NCBI GenBank assembly: GCA_034412795.1
Contig: DAOUMD010000034.1
Location: 1 to 64,000 of the forward strand
Length of the DNA: 64,000 nt
Direction of reading: 5' to 3'
Source: JAUVPY01 sp034412795
GTDB lineage: Bacteria > Chloroflexota > Anaerolineae > 4572-78 > NAK82
Below, piece by piece: positions 44,611 through 52,770 of the stretch (positions are counted from its first letter, which is position 1; each line of letters begins with the position of its first letter). A program made the position numbers and the translations under genes. Under the pieces are notes generated by a model that had not been told where the DNA came from, did no database searches, and saw nothing but the letters and a program-made list of their open reading frames with translations.

Positions 44611-46341
44611 ATGGCAGCCAATTCCAGCACCCGCTGGCGTATTCTCGCTACGATAGCCATTCTGTCGGCTGGCGCTTTGATTCTCGTCGGGCAACTGTTT
44701 CGCTGGCAAGTGCTCGAACACGAGACCTTTTTGGCCCTGGCCGAAGAAGAACATCAGTCAGAAGTCACTATACGCCCACGCCGAGGTGCTATATACGACC
44801 GCAACGGATTCTTGTTGGCAGCCGATACCTTTCAATACGCGGTCTCTGCCTCGCCATCGATGATTAGCGACCCCTACACCACCGCCGACCGGCTCTTTCC
44901 CCTTTTGGAGACAAGCCGCGACGATACACTGACCGCGCTGACCAGTGATACAGCATGGATCCCTTTGGCGCGTGGAGTACCCCAGCCAATAGGCGAAACG
45001 ATCATCGAGTGGGACATCACCGGCATTCAGGTAGAATCACACGCCAAGCGTGTTTATCCGGGCGAAACGCTGAGCGCGCACCTACTCGGCTTCGTCAACG
45101 ACAACGACAATGGATTCTACGGAGTTGAAGGCTACTACGACGCGATGTTGCGCGGAACCCCGGGCCTACGCCAGGGGGAACGCGACCCCTTTGGGTCATC
45201 CATACCTATTGGTCTGGGACAATACATTCCGCCTCGCGATGGCAAGAGCCTGGTGCTCACCATAGACCGCACCGCGCAATACATCGTGGAACGTGAGCTG
45301 GAAAACGCTGTTGCCACCTATCAAGCTGAGAGCGGGACCGTGGTAGTGCTCGACCCAAAGACGGGCGCTGTTCTGGCAATGGCTAGCTGGCCGACCTACG
45401 ATCCCAACCGCTTCGCCAAGACCGATCAAGTTCTTTTCCCCGATCCTGCAGTGAGCGAACAGTATGAACCTGGTTCTGTGTTTAAGGTGATCACCATTGC
45501 GGCCGGTCTTGACTCTGGTGTCATCACGCCTGAGTCAACCATCTACGATGGCGGCATGATTGAGGTAGGTGGCCGCACCATCTACAACTGGGATCGACAA
45601 TCCCACGGTATGGTAGACATGACCACAGTGCTGGGCAAATCGCTTAACGTAGGCGCCGCCCAGGTGGCAGTCACCTTGGGAAAGGAACGCTTTTACACAT
45701 ACGTACGGCGCTTCGGCTTTGGACGCATCACTGAGGTAGATCTTGACAGCGAAGGTCCCGGCACACTCAAGACACCTGGCGACCCGGATTGGCACGAGAG
45801 CGACCTTGGCACCAACAGCTTTGGACAGGGGATCGCAACTACTCCACTACAAATGGCTGCGGCTATGGTCGCCGTTGCCAACGACGGCCTGTTGCTGAAA
45901 CCCTATATAGTGCAACAGTTCATCGAAGGTGACCGCACGCTCTCCGTGCAACCGACTGTAGTACGTCGTGTCATATTGGCCCAAACAGCACAAACATTGA
46001 CGGACATGCTGGTTAAGGCCGTGATTCAGGAAACCGAACTGGCACAAGTGCCTGGCTATAGTGTAGCCGGCAAGACCGGCACAGCCCAAATTCCCGTCCC
46101 GGGTGGCTATCACCCCAGTCTCACGGTCGCCTCGTTTGCTGGCTTCTTACCGGCCGACGACCCGGCTTTGGTGATTCTAGTCGTCATCGACAAGCCTCAA
46201 ACCTCGCCATGGGGCGGACAGGTCGCAGCGCCGGTGTTTGCCAGTATCGCACAGCAACTGGTGGTTATTTTCGACATACCACCGGACGAAATAAGGTTGA
46301 ACCATACGGCAAGTCAGGAAATAGCTACTGCTGATCATTAA
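44611..46341 (+). CDS. ftsI: Septal peptidoglycan transpeptidase FtsI (PBP2b/3-type)
   Basis: 576 residues from the ATG at 44611 with GGGAG 12 nt upstream (an in-frame TTG at 44581 is less likely). One membrane anchor (ILATIAILSAGALILVGQLF), the dimerisation domain opening RRGAIYDRNGFLLA, then the transpeptidase: active Ser in EPGSVFKV (S-X-X-K), SLN in LGKSLNVGAAQ, and KTG in AGKTGTAQ. No C-terminal PASTA domain. Class B PBP that crosslinks septal peptidoglycan with FtsW. The 117 nt before it hold 8-nt repeat-like words. Confidence 0.95.
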   Translation: MAANSSTRWRILATIAILSAGALILVGQLFRWQVLEHETFLALAEEEHQSEVTIRPRRGAIYDRNGFLLAADTFQYAVSASPSMISDPYTTADRLFPLLETSRDDTLTALTSDTAWIPLARGVPQPIGETIIEWDITGIQVESHAKRVYPGETLSAHLLGFVNDNDNGFYGVEGYYDAMLRGTPGLRQGERDPFGSSIPIGLGQYIPPRDGKSLVLTIDRTAQYIVERELENAVATYQAESGTVVVLDPKTGAVLAMASWPTYDPNRFAKTDQVLFPDPAVSEQYEPGSVFKVITIAAGLDSGVITPESTIYDGGMIEVGGRTIYNWDRQSHGMVDMTTVLGKSLNVGAAQVAVTLGKERFYTYVRRFGFGRITEVDLDSEGPGTLKTPGDPDWHESDLGTNSFGQGIATTPLQMAAAMVAVANDGLLLKPYIVQQFIEGDRTLSVQPTVVRRVILAQTAQTLTDMLVKAVIQETELAQVPGYSVAGKTGTAQIPVPGGYHPSLTVASFAGFLPADDPALVILVVIDKPQTSPWGGQVAAPVFASIAQQLVVIFDIPPDEIRLNHTASQEIATADH

Positions 46342-46386
46342 TTTACCGATTCGTTGATTTTCAGAATTGCCAATTTTTTCAGAGAA

Positions 46387-47826
46387 ATGCTGACACTAGC
46401 AGATGTAATTGAAGCATTAACCGAATATCGGTGGGCAGAGGCTGAGAGCGAAGCCATCAGTCGGGTAATCATCGACTCGCGTCAGGCAGTACCTGGTTCG
46501 CTGTTCGTAGCCTTACCTGGCGAGCGTGTGGACGGGCATGATTACGTAGCCGATGCCTTCGACCGAGGTGCGGTCGTTGCCCTAGTGCATCGAATTCCGG
46601 ATGCCGAATGTTGGACGCTGGACACTACTCAAATATCAAACATCAAACATCAAACATCAAATGCCCATGCCCACATATCAGAACCTTTCCGTATCTGTCT
46701 GAGAGTTGACGACAGTCTGAAGGGATTGCAAAAACTGGCCACCTATTGGCGGGCAAAATTCAACCCGCGTGTGACGGCCATCACTGGCAGTGTCGGCAAG
46801 AGCACCACCAAAGAATTGACCTGGGCAGTCCTTCGCCAGCGCTTCAACACCCTTAAAAACCCGGGCAATCTTAACAACGAAATTGGCCTGCCGCTGACAC
46901 TGCTTCACCTGGATGAAACTCACCAACGGGTTGTGCTCGAAATGGGTATGTACGACCTGGGTGAGATCAGCGAATTGTGCGCCATTGCCTTACCTCACAT
47001 TGGTGTGGTTACTAACGTCGGCCCAACCCACCTGGAGCGGCTGGGGACCATCGAGCGCATCACCCAGGCCAAGGCCGAATTGGTGCAGGCCCTTCCGAAT
47101 GACGGCGTGGCCATACTGAATCAAGACGATCTACATGTTCGTTCAATGGCCGGGCAAACACAGGCTCGCGTGCTCACCTATGGCGTGACGCCGGAGGCCG
47201 ACCTCTGGGCCAGCGACATCGAGAGCGAAGGGCTAGAAGGGATTCGTTTTGTGCTCCACTACCAAGGTGAAGGAATTCACGCCAAGGTGCCATTGCTGGG
47301 TCGCCACAGCGTTCACACTGCCCTACGAGCGACGGCCGTCGGTCTTGTCGAACAGATGACCTGGCAGGAAATCATAAGTGGCTTACAGGATAGCTCGGTA
47401 CAACTGCATCTAGTCAGTGTGCCAGGTATCAACAGTTCGACGCTGTTGGATGACACGTATAATGCCAGCCCTGTCTCAACCATCGCCGCCCTGAACCTAC
47501 TCGACGACTTGGCCGGGCGCAGCATCGCCGTTTTAGGGGATATGGCTGAGCTAGGTGACCAAGCGGAAGAAGGCCACCGCAGAGTGGGATGCCGTGCCGC
47601 TGCTATAGTAGATTTTCTCATCACAGTCGGCCCCCGCGCCCACATGATAGCTGACGAGGCCCGTGCCTGTGGCTTATCACCGGAAGCTATCACCGAAGTC
47701 GAGACCAATGACCAGGCAATTGCCCACTTACGCCAGATTATACAACGTGGCGACATCATACTGGTAAAAGGGTCTCGCTCGATGGCGATGGAAGAGATCG
47801 TAGCTGCACTTCAGGTTCCGGTATAA
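46387..47826 (+). CDS. murF: UDP-N-acetylmuramoyl-tripeptide-D-alanyl-D-alanine ligase
   Basis: 479 residues from ATG 46387. Mur ligase with N-terminal domain VIDSRQAVPGSLFVALPGERVDGHDYV, P-loop AITGSVGKSTTKE (Ser where Thr is usual), NLNNEIGLPLTLL, LEMGMYDLGEIS, TNVGPTHLERLG, and the C-terminal DDTYNASPVS. Adds D-Ala-D-Ala to the UDP-MurNAc tripeptide. An insert at residues ~82-92 (SNIKHQTSNA) is coded by a 7-nt repeat (46630-46661). The murE gene normally found before murF is missing. Confidence 0.96.
   Translation: MLTLADVIEALTEYRWAEAESEAISRVIIDSRQAVPGSLFVALPGERVDGHDYVADAFDRGAVVALVHRIPDAECWTLDTTQISNIKHQTSNAHAHISEPFRICLRVDDSLKGLQKLATYWRAKFNPRVTAITGSVGKSTTKELTWAVLRQRFNTLKNPGNLNNEIGLPLTLLHLDETHQRVVLEMGMYDLGEISELCAIALPHIGVVTNVGPTHLERLGTIERITQAKAELVQALPNDGVAILNQDDLHVRSMAGQTQARVLTYGVTPEADLWASDIESEGLEGIRFVLHYQGEGIHAKVPLLGRHSVHTALRATAVGLVEQMTWQEIISGLQDSSVQLHLVSVPGINSSTLLDDTYNASPVSTIAALNLLDDLAGRSIAVLGDMAELGDQAEEGHRRVGCRAAAIVDFLITVGPRAHMIADEARACGLSPEAITEVETNDQAIAHLRQIIQRGDIILVKGSRSMAMEEIVAALQVPV
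46630..46661. repeat. ACATCAA tandem repeat inside murF
   Basis: ATATCAA followed by three exact ACATCAA units. It codes NIKHQTSN in a surface loop of the MurF N-terminal domain. Confidence 0.85.
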
Positions 47827-47830
47827 GCTA

Positions 47831-48808
47831 ATGGCCTATTCACTGGCTCTGGGGACAATTGCATTCTTATTGACCGTCATTTGGGGCGGACCGCTCATCA
47901 ATCTGTTGCGACGGCAACGCATCGGCAAGCAAATTCGTATTGAAGAGCCGACGATCCATCGAACCAAGATGGGGACCCCCACGATGGGGGGATTGATGAT
48001 TATCGTACCGGTACTGGTCATTACCGGCGTGCTAAATGTGGCTAATCTGATGGGACTGAATCTTATCGGACGCTCGATCCTGGTGCCGTTGGGCGTGATG
48101 GTGGCCTACGGGACCTTGGGCGCTATTGATGACCTGGCCGGTGTACGTCGCATGCCAACCGGTATGCTGGCCAGACACAAATTCTTGTGGCAGACGCTCT
48201 TTGCCGCCATCACCGCGCTAGCTTTGCACCTCGTCCTCGACCTGCGAAGTGTGGCGATCCCTGGAGTGCCCGAGAAGATTGACATCGGCCTGTGGTACGT
48301 CCCGATTGCCATGTTTATCATCGTCGGGACATCAAATGCAGTCAATTTTGCAGATGGCCTGGACGCATTGGCCGGCAGCCTGGCGGCCGTTGCCTTTGTG
48401 GCCTACGGCGTCATCGCTTTCCTGCAAGGCCAGATCTGGCTGGTTGCCTTCGACTTCACTGTGGTGGGGGCTATCTTTGCTTTCCTCTGGTACAACGCCT
48501 ATCCAGCCGAGCTTTTTATGGGCGACACCGGCTCCCTGGCATTGGGAGCCACTCTGGCCGTCGTGGCTTTAATGACCGGACAGTGGCTGTTGCTGCCTAT
48601 AGTTGGTTTTATGTTTGTGGCTGAAACGTTGTCCGTCGCTCTGCAAGTGGGCTACTTTAAACTCACCGGCGGCAAACGCATCTTCAAAATGGCGCCACTC
48701 CACTTGCATTTTGAACTTCAAGGCTGGTCCGAGACGCAGGTCACCCAGCGTTTCTGGCTAATTGGCATATTGACCGCGATGCTCGGCATCGCACTAGCTT
48801 TGGCTTAG
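47831..48808 (+). CDS. mraY: Phospho-N-acetylmuramoyl-pentapeptide-transferase
   Basis: 325 residues, ten membrane helices. Signatures: HRTKMGTPTMGGLMI, the Asp-Asp pair in GAIDDLAGVR, NAVNFADGLDALAG, and AELFMGDTGSLALG plus MAPLHLHFELQGW. Transfers phospho-MurNAc-pentapeptide to undecaprenyl phosphate to give lipid I. Starts 4 nt after murF. Confidence 0.97.
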   Translation: MAYSLALGTIAFLLTVIWGGPLINLLRRQRIGKQIRIEEPTIHRTKMGTPTMGGLMIIVPVLVITGVLNVANLMGLNLIGRSILVPLGVMVAYGTLGAIDDLAGVRRMPTGMLARHKFLWQTLFAAITALALHLVLDLRSVAIPGVPEKIDIGLWYVPIAMFIIVGTSNAVNFADGLDALAGSLAAVAFVAYGVIAFLQGQIWLVAFDFTVVGAIFAFLWYNAYPAELFMGDTGSLALGATLAVVALMTGQWLLLPIVGFMFVAETLSVALQVGYFKLTGGKRIFKMAPLHLHFELQGWSETQVTQRFWLIGILTAMLGIALALA

Positions 48809-48811
48809 GCC

Positions 48812-48891
48812 GCGTCCAAGAATAACTTTGCGCATTATGAAAGATTTCGCTCAGAATTTTGGCCCGAAAGTAGGAAGTTATTTCTGGACGC
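48812..48891. repeat. 80-bp inverted-repeat element after mraY
   Basis: 17-bp arms GCGTCCAAGAATAACTT (48812-48828) and AAGTTATTTCTGGACGC (48875-48891) match at 15 of 17 positions around a 46-nt loop. It starts 3 nt after the mraY stop. No T-tract and no clear target-site duplication; it could be a MITE-like relic or a processing/termination structure. Confidence 0.6.
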
Positions 48892-48937
48892 TTCTTTAGA
48901 AAACCTCATATTCATTTTCGTAAGGAGGAAATACCAA

Positions 48938-49249
48938 ATGAATAAGTCATCCACAGTCCAATTCCCCACCCGGGAACCCAAGGTTAGCCGAAACGGTCGC
49001 AGCGGTCAGGGTCACACCGACGAGGCCGATGCCCGTTACGCGGCAGCTTTGAAACTGGTGCAGGTTATTGACCATAACCTGCGGAACGGTACGCAACATT
49101 ACTACAATACCCAGGGCAGGCTTCTGCGCACGTTGGATGAAGTGATCAACGCTGTGCTGACGGATAACCTCGCCCCGAGTAAACCGAGTAAGTACCCACA
49201 AGAAGCTGAGGCTGTTCAGTGGGTACCGATCAATGAGTTGGTGGCCTGA
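48938..49249 (+). CDS. Hypothetical protein, 103 aa
   Basis: Family not recognised. AAGGAGGAAATACCAA before the ATG is the strongest ribosome binding site in the cluster, which supports real expression. Soluble and basic at the N-terminus (STVQFPTREPKVSRNGRSG), then a helical stretch ADARYAAALKLVQVIDHNLR and HYYNTQGRLLRTLDEVINAV, ending EAEAVQWVPINELVA. No Cys, no membrane helix, no signal peptide. Lies in the place between mraY and murD where dcw clusters usually hold nothing. Confidence 0.7.
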   Translation: MNKSSTVQFPTREPKVSRNGRSGQGHTDEADARYAAALKLVQVIDHNLRNGTQHYYNTQGRLLRTLDEVINAVLTDNLAPSKPSKYPQEAEAVQWVPINELVA

Positions 49250-49412
49250 TGAGGGGAAGCAGATTCCCTGACTGGCCCCCCGCTCTCGACTCTAGCGAGG
49301 CTTAGGGCCGGCCACAAATCAACAAGCCAATCAGAGATTAAGGCAGACCCAAACTGGTGTCTTAGTTCTGTCGACTTGTTGGCTTGCCGACCCAGCCACA
49401 GGAGAAGATACG

Positions 49413-49751
49413 ATGGAAAAACAACCTTGGGCTGTTGTCATCAGCCAAAATGGCCTGAGCACCGAGGAAGGTGATGGTGAAATCCATCAGCTACTTGGGA
49501 TGCTGGAGGAAGCTAAAGAACCGCCAGTGAAACTCTATTTCACCACCGAAGGCGTGTCGCTGGTCGCTGCCGGCTCCCCCATCCTGTCCAGGCTCAGGAA
49601 ATTGGAAGCCAATGGCGTTGAGATGGTCACGTGCCGCACGTGCCTGGATTATCTGGGACTGCGCGACCATGTGGAGGTCGGTCGCATCAGTGCAATGGAG
49701 CACATTATGACTGACATGGAACATAACCCGAATGTGGTGGTGCTCGAATAA
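49413..49751 (+). CDS. DsrE-like protein (YedF C-terminal-domain type)
   Basis: 112 residues. The pattern LYFTTEGVSLV and LRKLEANGVEMVTCRTCLDYLGLRD matches the DsrE-like domain found at the C-terminus of YedF proteins, which are linked to sulfur/selenium handling. Two Cys (C-R-T-C) sit where the family has a conserved Cys. VGRISAMEHIMTDME closes the domain. There is no TusA-like domain, so it is the stand-alone form. AGGAGAAG lies 9 nt before the ATG. Its presence inside a dcw cluster is unexpected and its role here unknown. Confidence 0.7.
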   Translation: MEKQPWAVVISQNGLSTEEGDGEIHQLLGMLEEAKEPPVKLYFTTEGVSLVAAGSPILSRLRKLEANGVEMVTCRTCLDYLGLRDHVEVGRISAMEHIMTDMEHNPNVVVLE

Positions 49752-49815
49752 GGAACGCATCGGCGTCACCGCGGACGTCTATCCGAATACATCACCCGAA
49801 CCTTAAGATAAGATT

Positions 49816-51513
49816 ATGCCTGACTCACTCGTCCAAAAGAGAGGCAAACTCAATCTGCGCGGGCGGCGTCTGTTGGTTGTTGGTTTGGCCCGCGAAGGGA
49901 CTGCGTTGGCTCGTTATCTGAGCCAGCAGGGCGCTCACGTAGTCGCCACCGATCTCAAGCCACCTCAAACCTTTGGTGATACGCTTACACCACTGATCGA
50001 GGCTGGTGTAGATCTGATTCTGGGTGAGCATCCGCCTTCCCTGCTGGATGAGTGTGAGGTCGCGTTCGTCAGTCCTGGCGTCCCCTTCGATGCCCCCTTC
50101 CTTAACGAAGCACGGGCGCGAAGCGTGCCGCTCAGCACCGAGAGTCGTCTCTTCTGCCAACTTTGCCCGGCACCCATCGCAGCCATCACCGGATCTAGCG
50201 GCAAAACAACGACGACCACCTTGGTGGGTGAGATACTTGCCAAGTACTTGCGGGACGAAGCCGTTTCTCCGCAAACCGCCCGAGGCTATAGAGCGGATCG
50301 ACTGAGCTCGCCGAAATCCTGGGTGGGGGGGAATATCGGCCAACCGCTGATTGAACAGTTGGACAAGATCCTGCCAGACGACAAGGTGGTGATGGAACTC
50401 TCCAGCTTCCAGCTTGAGTATTTTCATCCGTCGGCCAACGACCACGTGGACGACTGCGACCCGATGTGGCTGCCATTGCTGGCGGGGTGGAGTCCTTCAG
50501 TGGGCGCTATTCTGAACATTACGCCCAACCACCTGGACCGCCATCCCTCAATGGAAGCCTACATCCATGCTAAGCGCGCAATAATAGCCTATCGCCGGCC
50601 CGGAGACATCGCCGTATTAGGCATGGACAACGAAATCACGCGGGCCATAGGGGGTACATCAGCCGGCCGAGTGCGCTGGTTTACGAGAGAATCCCCCGGA
50701 TGCCGCGCGTTACCTGAGGGCGATGGTGCGTGTCTGTCTGGCGAAGGCCCTGAGGCAAACGTCGTGTTGCGGGATCCTCAGGAGATCCGTGGACGTTCGG
50801 TTTGTCGTGTGAGCGACATCCGGCTACGCGGCAGCCACAACGTGAGCAACGTGCTGGCCGCCTGCGTCATCGCGGACACCCTGGGTGCCTCCGTTGAGGC
50901 TATGAGAGAGGTGTTCACCACCTTCACCGGTGTTGAACACCGGCTGGAACTGGTGGGCGAAATCAACAATGTACGTTACTACAACGACAGCATTGCTACC
51001 AGCCCGGAGCGAATGGTCGCTGCCCTCAAATCATTCAACGAGCCGATCATATTGCTCGCTGGCGGCCGGGATAAGCACCTGCCCTGGGATGAAGCTGCCC
51101 GCCTGATGTTACGGCGAGCTCGACACGTGGTCTTGTTCGGCGAGGCAGTGGAGCTAATTGCCGGCGTAATTGCAGACGCAACTGCAAACGTAATTGCAGA
51201 CGCAACTGCAGACGTAATTGCAGACGTAACTGCAAGCGTAACTGCAAGCGCAACTACAGACATAACTGAAGCAGAGTACACAAAGCCGGAGGCAGAAGAT
51301 CGGAAGCCGGAACTTGGGAAAAAACCGATGTTACACCGCTGCGTCACCCTTGACGATGCCGTGGCGGTGGCGGCCCAGGTTGCCCAATCAGGCGATGTGG
51401 TGCTGTTGTCGCCCGGCTGCACAAGCTTCGACTCTTTTCACGATTTCACCGAACGTGGGGACCGCTTCCGAGAGCTAGTCAACGTTTTAGCGTCCGATAC
51501 CAAGGCGACCTAA
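49816..51513 (+). CDS. murD: UDP-N-acetylmuramoylalanine-D-glutamate ligase
   Basis: 565 residues, about 100 longer than usual MurD. N-terminal RRLLVVGLAREGTALARYLS, P-loop AAITGSSGKTTTTTL, GGNIGQPLIEQL, MELSSFQLEYF, NITPNHLDRHPSMEAYIHAK, EHRLELVGEINNVRYYNDSIAT and LAGGRDKHLPWDE. Adds D-Glu to UDP-MurNAc-L-Ala. In the C-terminal domain, between HVVLFGEAVELIAG and HRCVTLDDAV, a 12-nt repeat array (51166-51273) codes VIAD-ATAN-VIAD-type tetrapeptides plus an acidic stretch, making up most of the extra length together with an insert near residue 150. Confidence 0.95.
   Translation: MPDSLVQKRGKLNLRGRRLLVVGLAREGTALARYLSQQGAHVVATDLKPPQTFGDTLTPLIEAGVDLILGEHPPSLLDECEVAFVSPGVPFDAPFLNEARARSVPLSTESRLFCQLCPAPIAAITGSSGKTTTTTLVGEILAKYLRDEAVSPQTARGYRADRLSSPKSWVGGNIGQPLIEQLDKILPDDKVVMELSSFQLEYFHPSANDHVDDCDPMWLPLLAGWSPSVGAILNITPNHLDRHPSMEAYIHAKRAIIAYRRPGDIAVLGMDNEITRAIGGTSAGRVRWFTRESPGCRALPEGDGACLSGEGPEANVVLRDPQEIRGRSVCRVSDIRLRGSHNVSNVLAACVIADTLGASVEAMREVFTTFTGVEHRLELVGEINNVRYYNDSIATSPERMVAALKSFNEPIILLAGGRDKHLPWDEAARLMLRRARHVVLFGEAVELIAGVIADATANVIADATADVIADVTASVTASATTDITEAEYTKPEAEDRKPELGKKPMLHRCVTLDDAVAVAAQVAQSGDVVLLSPGCTSFDSFHDFTERGDRFRELVNVLASDTKAT
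51166..51273. repeat. Nine 12-nt units inside murD
   Basis: Units alternate GTAATTGCAGAC, GCAACTGCAAAC, GTAACTGCAAGC and similar. The 12-nt length keeps frame and gives VIAD/ATAD/VTAS tetrapeptides. Confidence 0.95.
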
Positions 51514-51531
51514 AGATGAAGAGACTCTGAC

Positions 51532-52770
51532 ATGAGCCGAAAGAACACACAACGTGCCTACAAGACAGAAAGTTCTCATAAATATGATTATTTGCTTATC
51601 GTCATCATAGCCGCTCTGTTGATTGTGGGGTTGATGATGGTCTACAGCGCTACTTTTGTCCTGGGCTACCAGCTTTACGGACAGCCAACCTATTTCTTCA
51701 TCCGTCAGGCCCTGTGGATGGGGATAGGCCTGCTGGCAATGATTATCACCGCCATGATCGAGTATCACACCTGGCGCAAATGGTCTATCCCCATTATGGC
51801 GGGGGCATTGTTATTGCTGGGTCTGGTATTGGTTATAGGAAGCGATCGCTTTGGCGGCCAGCGCTGGCTCATCAAAGGCTCCATACAGCCAGGTGAAATG
51901 GCTAAGATTGCGGTCATCATCTACATTGCCGACTGGCTCTCGTCCAAGGGAGCACGCATCCGGCAAGTAACGTACGGGCTCATCCCGTTTGCTATCTTGC
52001 TTGGTTTTGTAACCGGCTTGATAGTGCTCCAGCCCGATTTCAGTACTGCGGTTTTGATCGCCCTCACCGCTGTTGCCATGTTCTTCATCGCCGGCGGTGA
52101 TCTGTGGCAGATGATCGCCAGCGGTGTTCTGGGAGGTGCCACTTTTGCCCTACTCATCACCCGCTCCGAGTATCGCCTGGCACGCATTACGTCGTTCCTC
52201 GACCCGATGGGCGATCAACTCGGCAACAACTATCAAGTACGCCAGATCCTCATTGCGTTGGGATCAGGGGGCATTACCGGGCTGGGGCTGGGGGCCAGCC
52301 GGCAGAAGTTCGGCTACATCCCCGCCTCGCACACCGACGGTATCTTTGCCATCTTGGGCGAGGAATTGGGCCTTATCGGTTGCCTGGTAGTGATTGCTTT
52401 GTTCGCTCTGCTGGCTTATCGCGGTTTCCGGATCGCGATATCCGCTCCAGATGCGTTCGGCACCGTACTCGCAGCCGGCATCACGTGTAGTCTGATTTTC
52501 CAGGCGCTCATCAACATCGCTGTCGTCACTGCTACAGCGCCCTTTACTGGCATCCCCCTGCCCTTCATCAGTTTCGGTGGATCGTCGCTGGTGATTTCAA
52601 TGACGGGGGTTGGCCTTTTATTGGCTGTTTCGCGGAGAACACTTCCTGAGGAGGAACAGCCCAGGGATCAAAAAGAACGAGTTAACAGTGCACCTTATGA
52701 TCTCCGGCGGTGGGACGGGGGGACACGTGTACCCCGCTCTGGCCGTCGCCGACTGGCTGGCAATAGATAG
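51532..52770 (+). CDS. ftsW: Peptidoglycan glycosyltransferase FtsW
   Basis: 412 residues, SEDS family. About ten helices; LMMVYSATFVLGYQ after helix 1, GGQRWLIKGSIQPGEMAKI, the long extracellular loop DPMGDQLGNNYQVRQILIALGSGGITGLGLGASRQKFGYIPASHTDGIFAILGEELG given here only as ends: QLGNNYQVRQ and PASHTDGIFAILGEE, and the closing FTGIPLPFISFGGSSLV. Polymerises lipid II at the septum with FtsI. The last ~28 residues (Arg-rich) overlap murG by about 80 nt in another frame. Confidence 0.96.
   Translation: MSRKNTQRAYKTESSHKYDYLLIVIIAALLIVGLMMVYSATFVLGYQLYGQPTYFFIRQALWMGIGLLAMIITAMIEYHTWRKWSIPIMAGALLLLGLVLVIGSDRFGGQRWLIKGSIQPGEMAKIAVIIYIADWLSSKGARIRQVTYGLIPFAILLGFVTGLIVLQPDFSTAVLIALTAVAMFFIAGGDLWQMIASGVLGGATFALLITRSEYRLARITSFLDPMGDQLGNNYQVRQILIALGSGGITGLGLGASRQKFGYIPASHTDGIFAILGEELGLIGCLVVIALFALLAYRGFRIAISAPDAFGTVLAAGITCSLIFQALINIAVVTATAPFTGIPLPFISFGGSSLVISMTGVGLLLAVSRRTLPEEEQPRDQKERVNSAPYDLRRWDGGTRVPRSGRRRLAGNR

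Noticed and set aside
49825..50445. 206-codon minus-strand frame inside murD
   Set aside because: Shadow of murD; no motif and no ribosome binding site.
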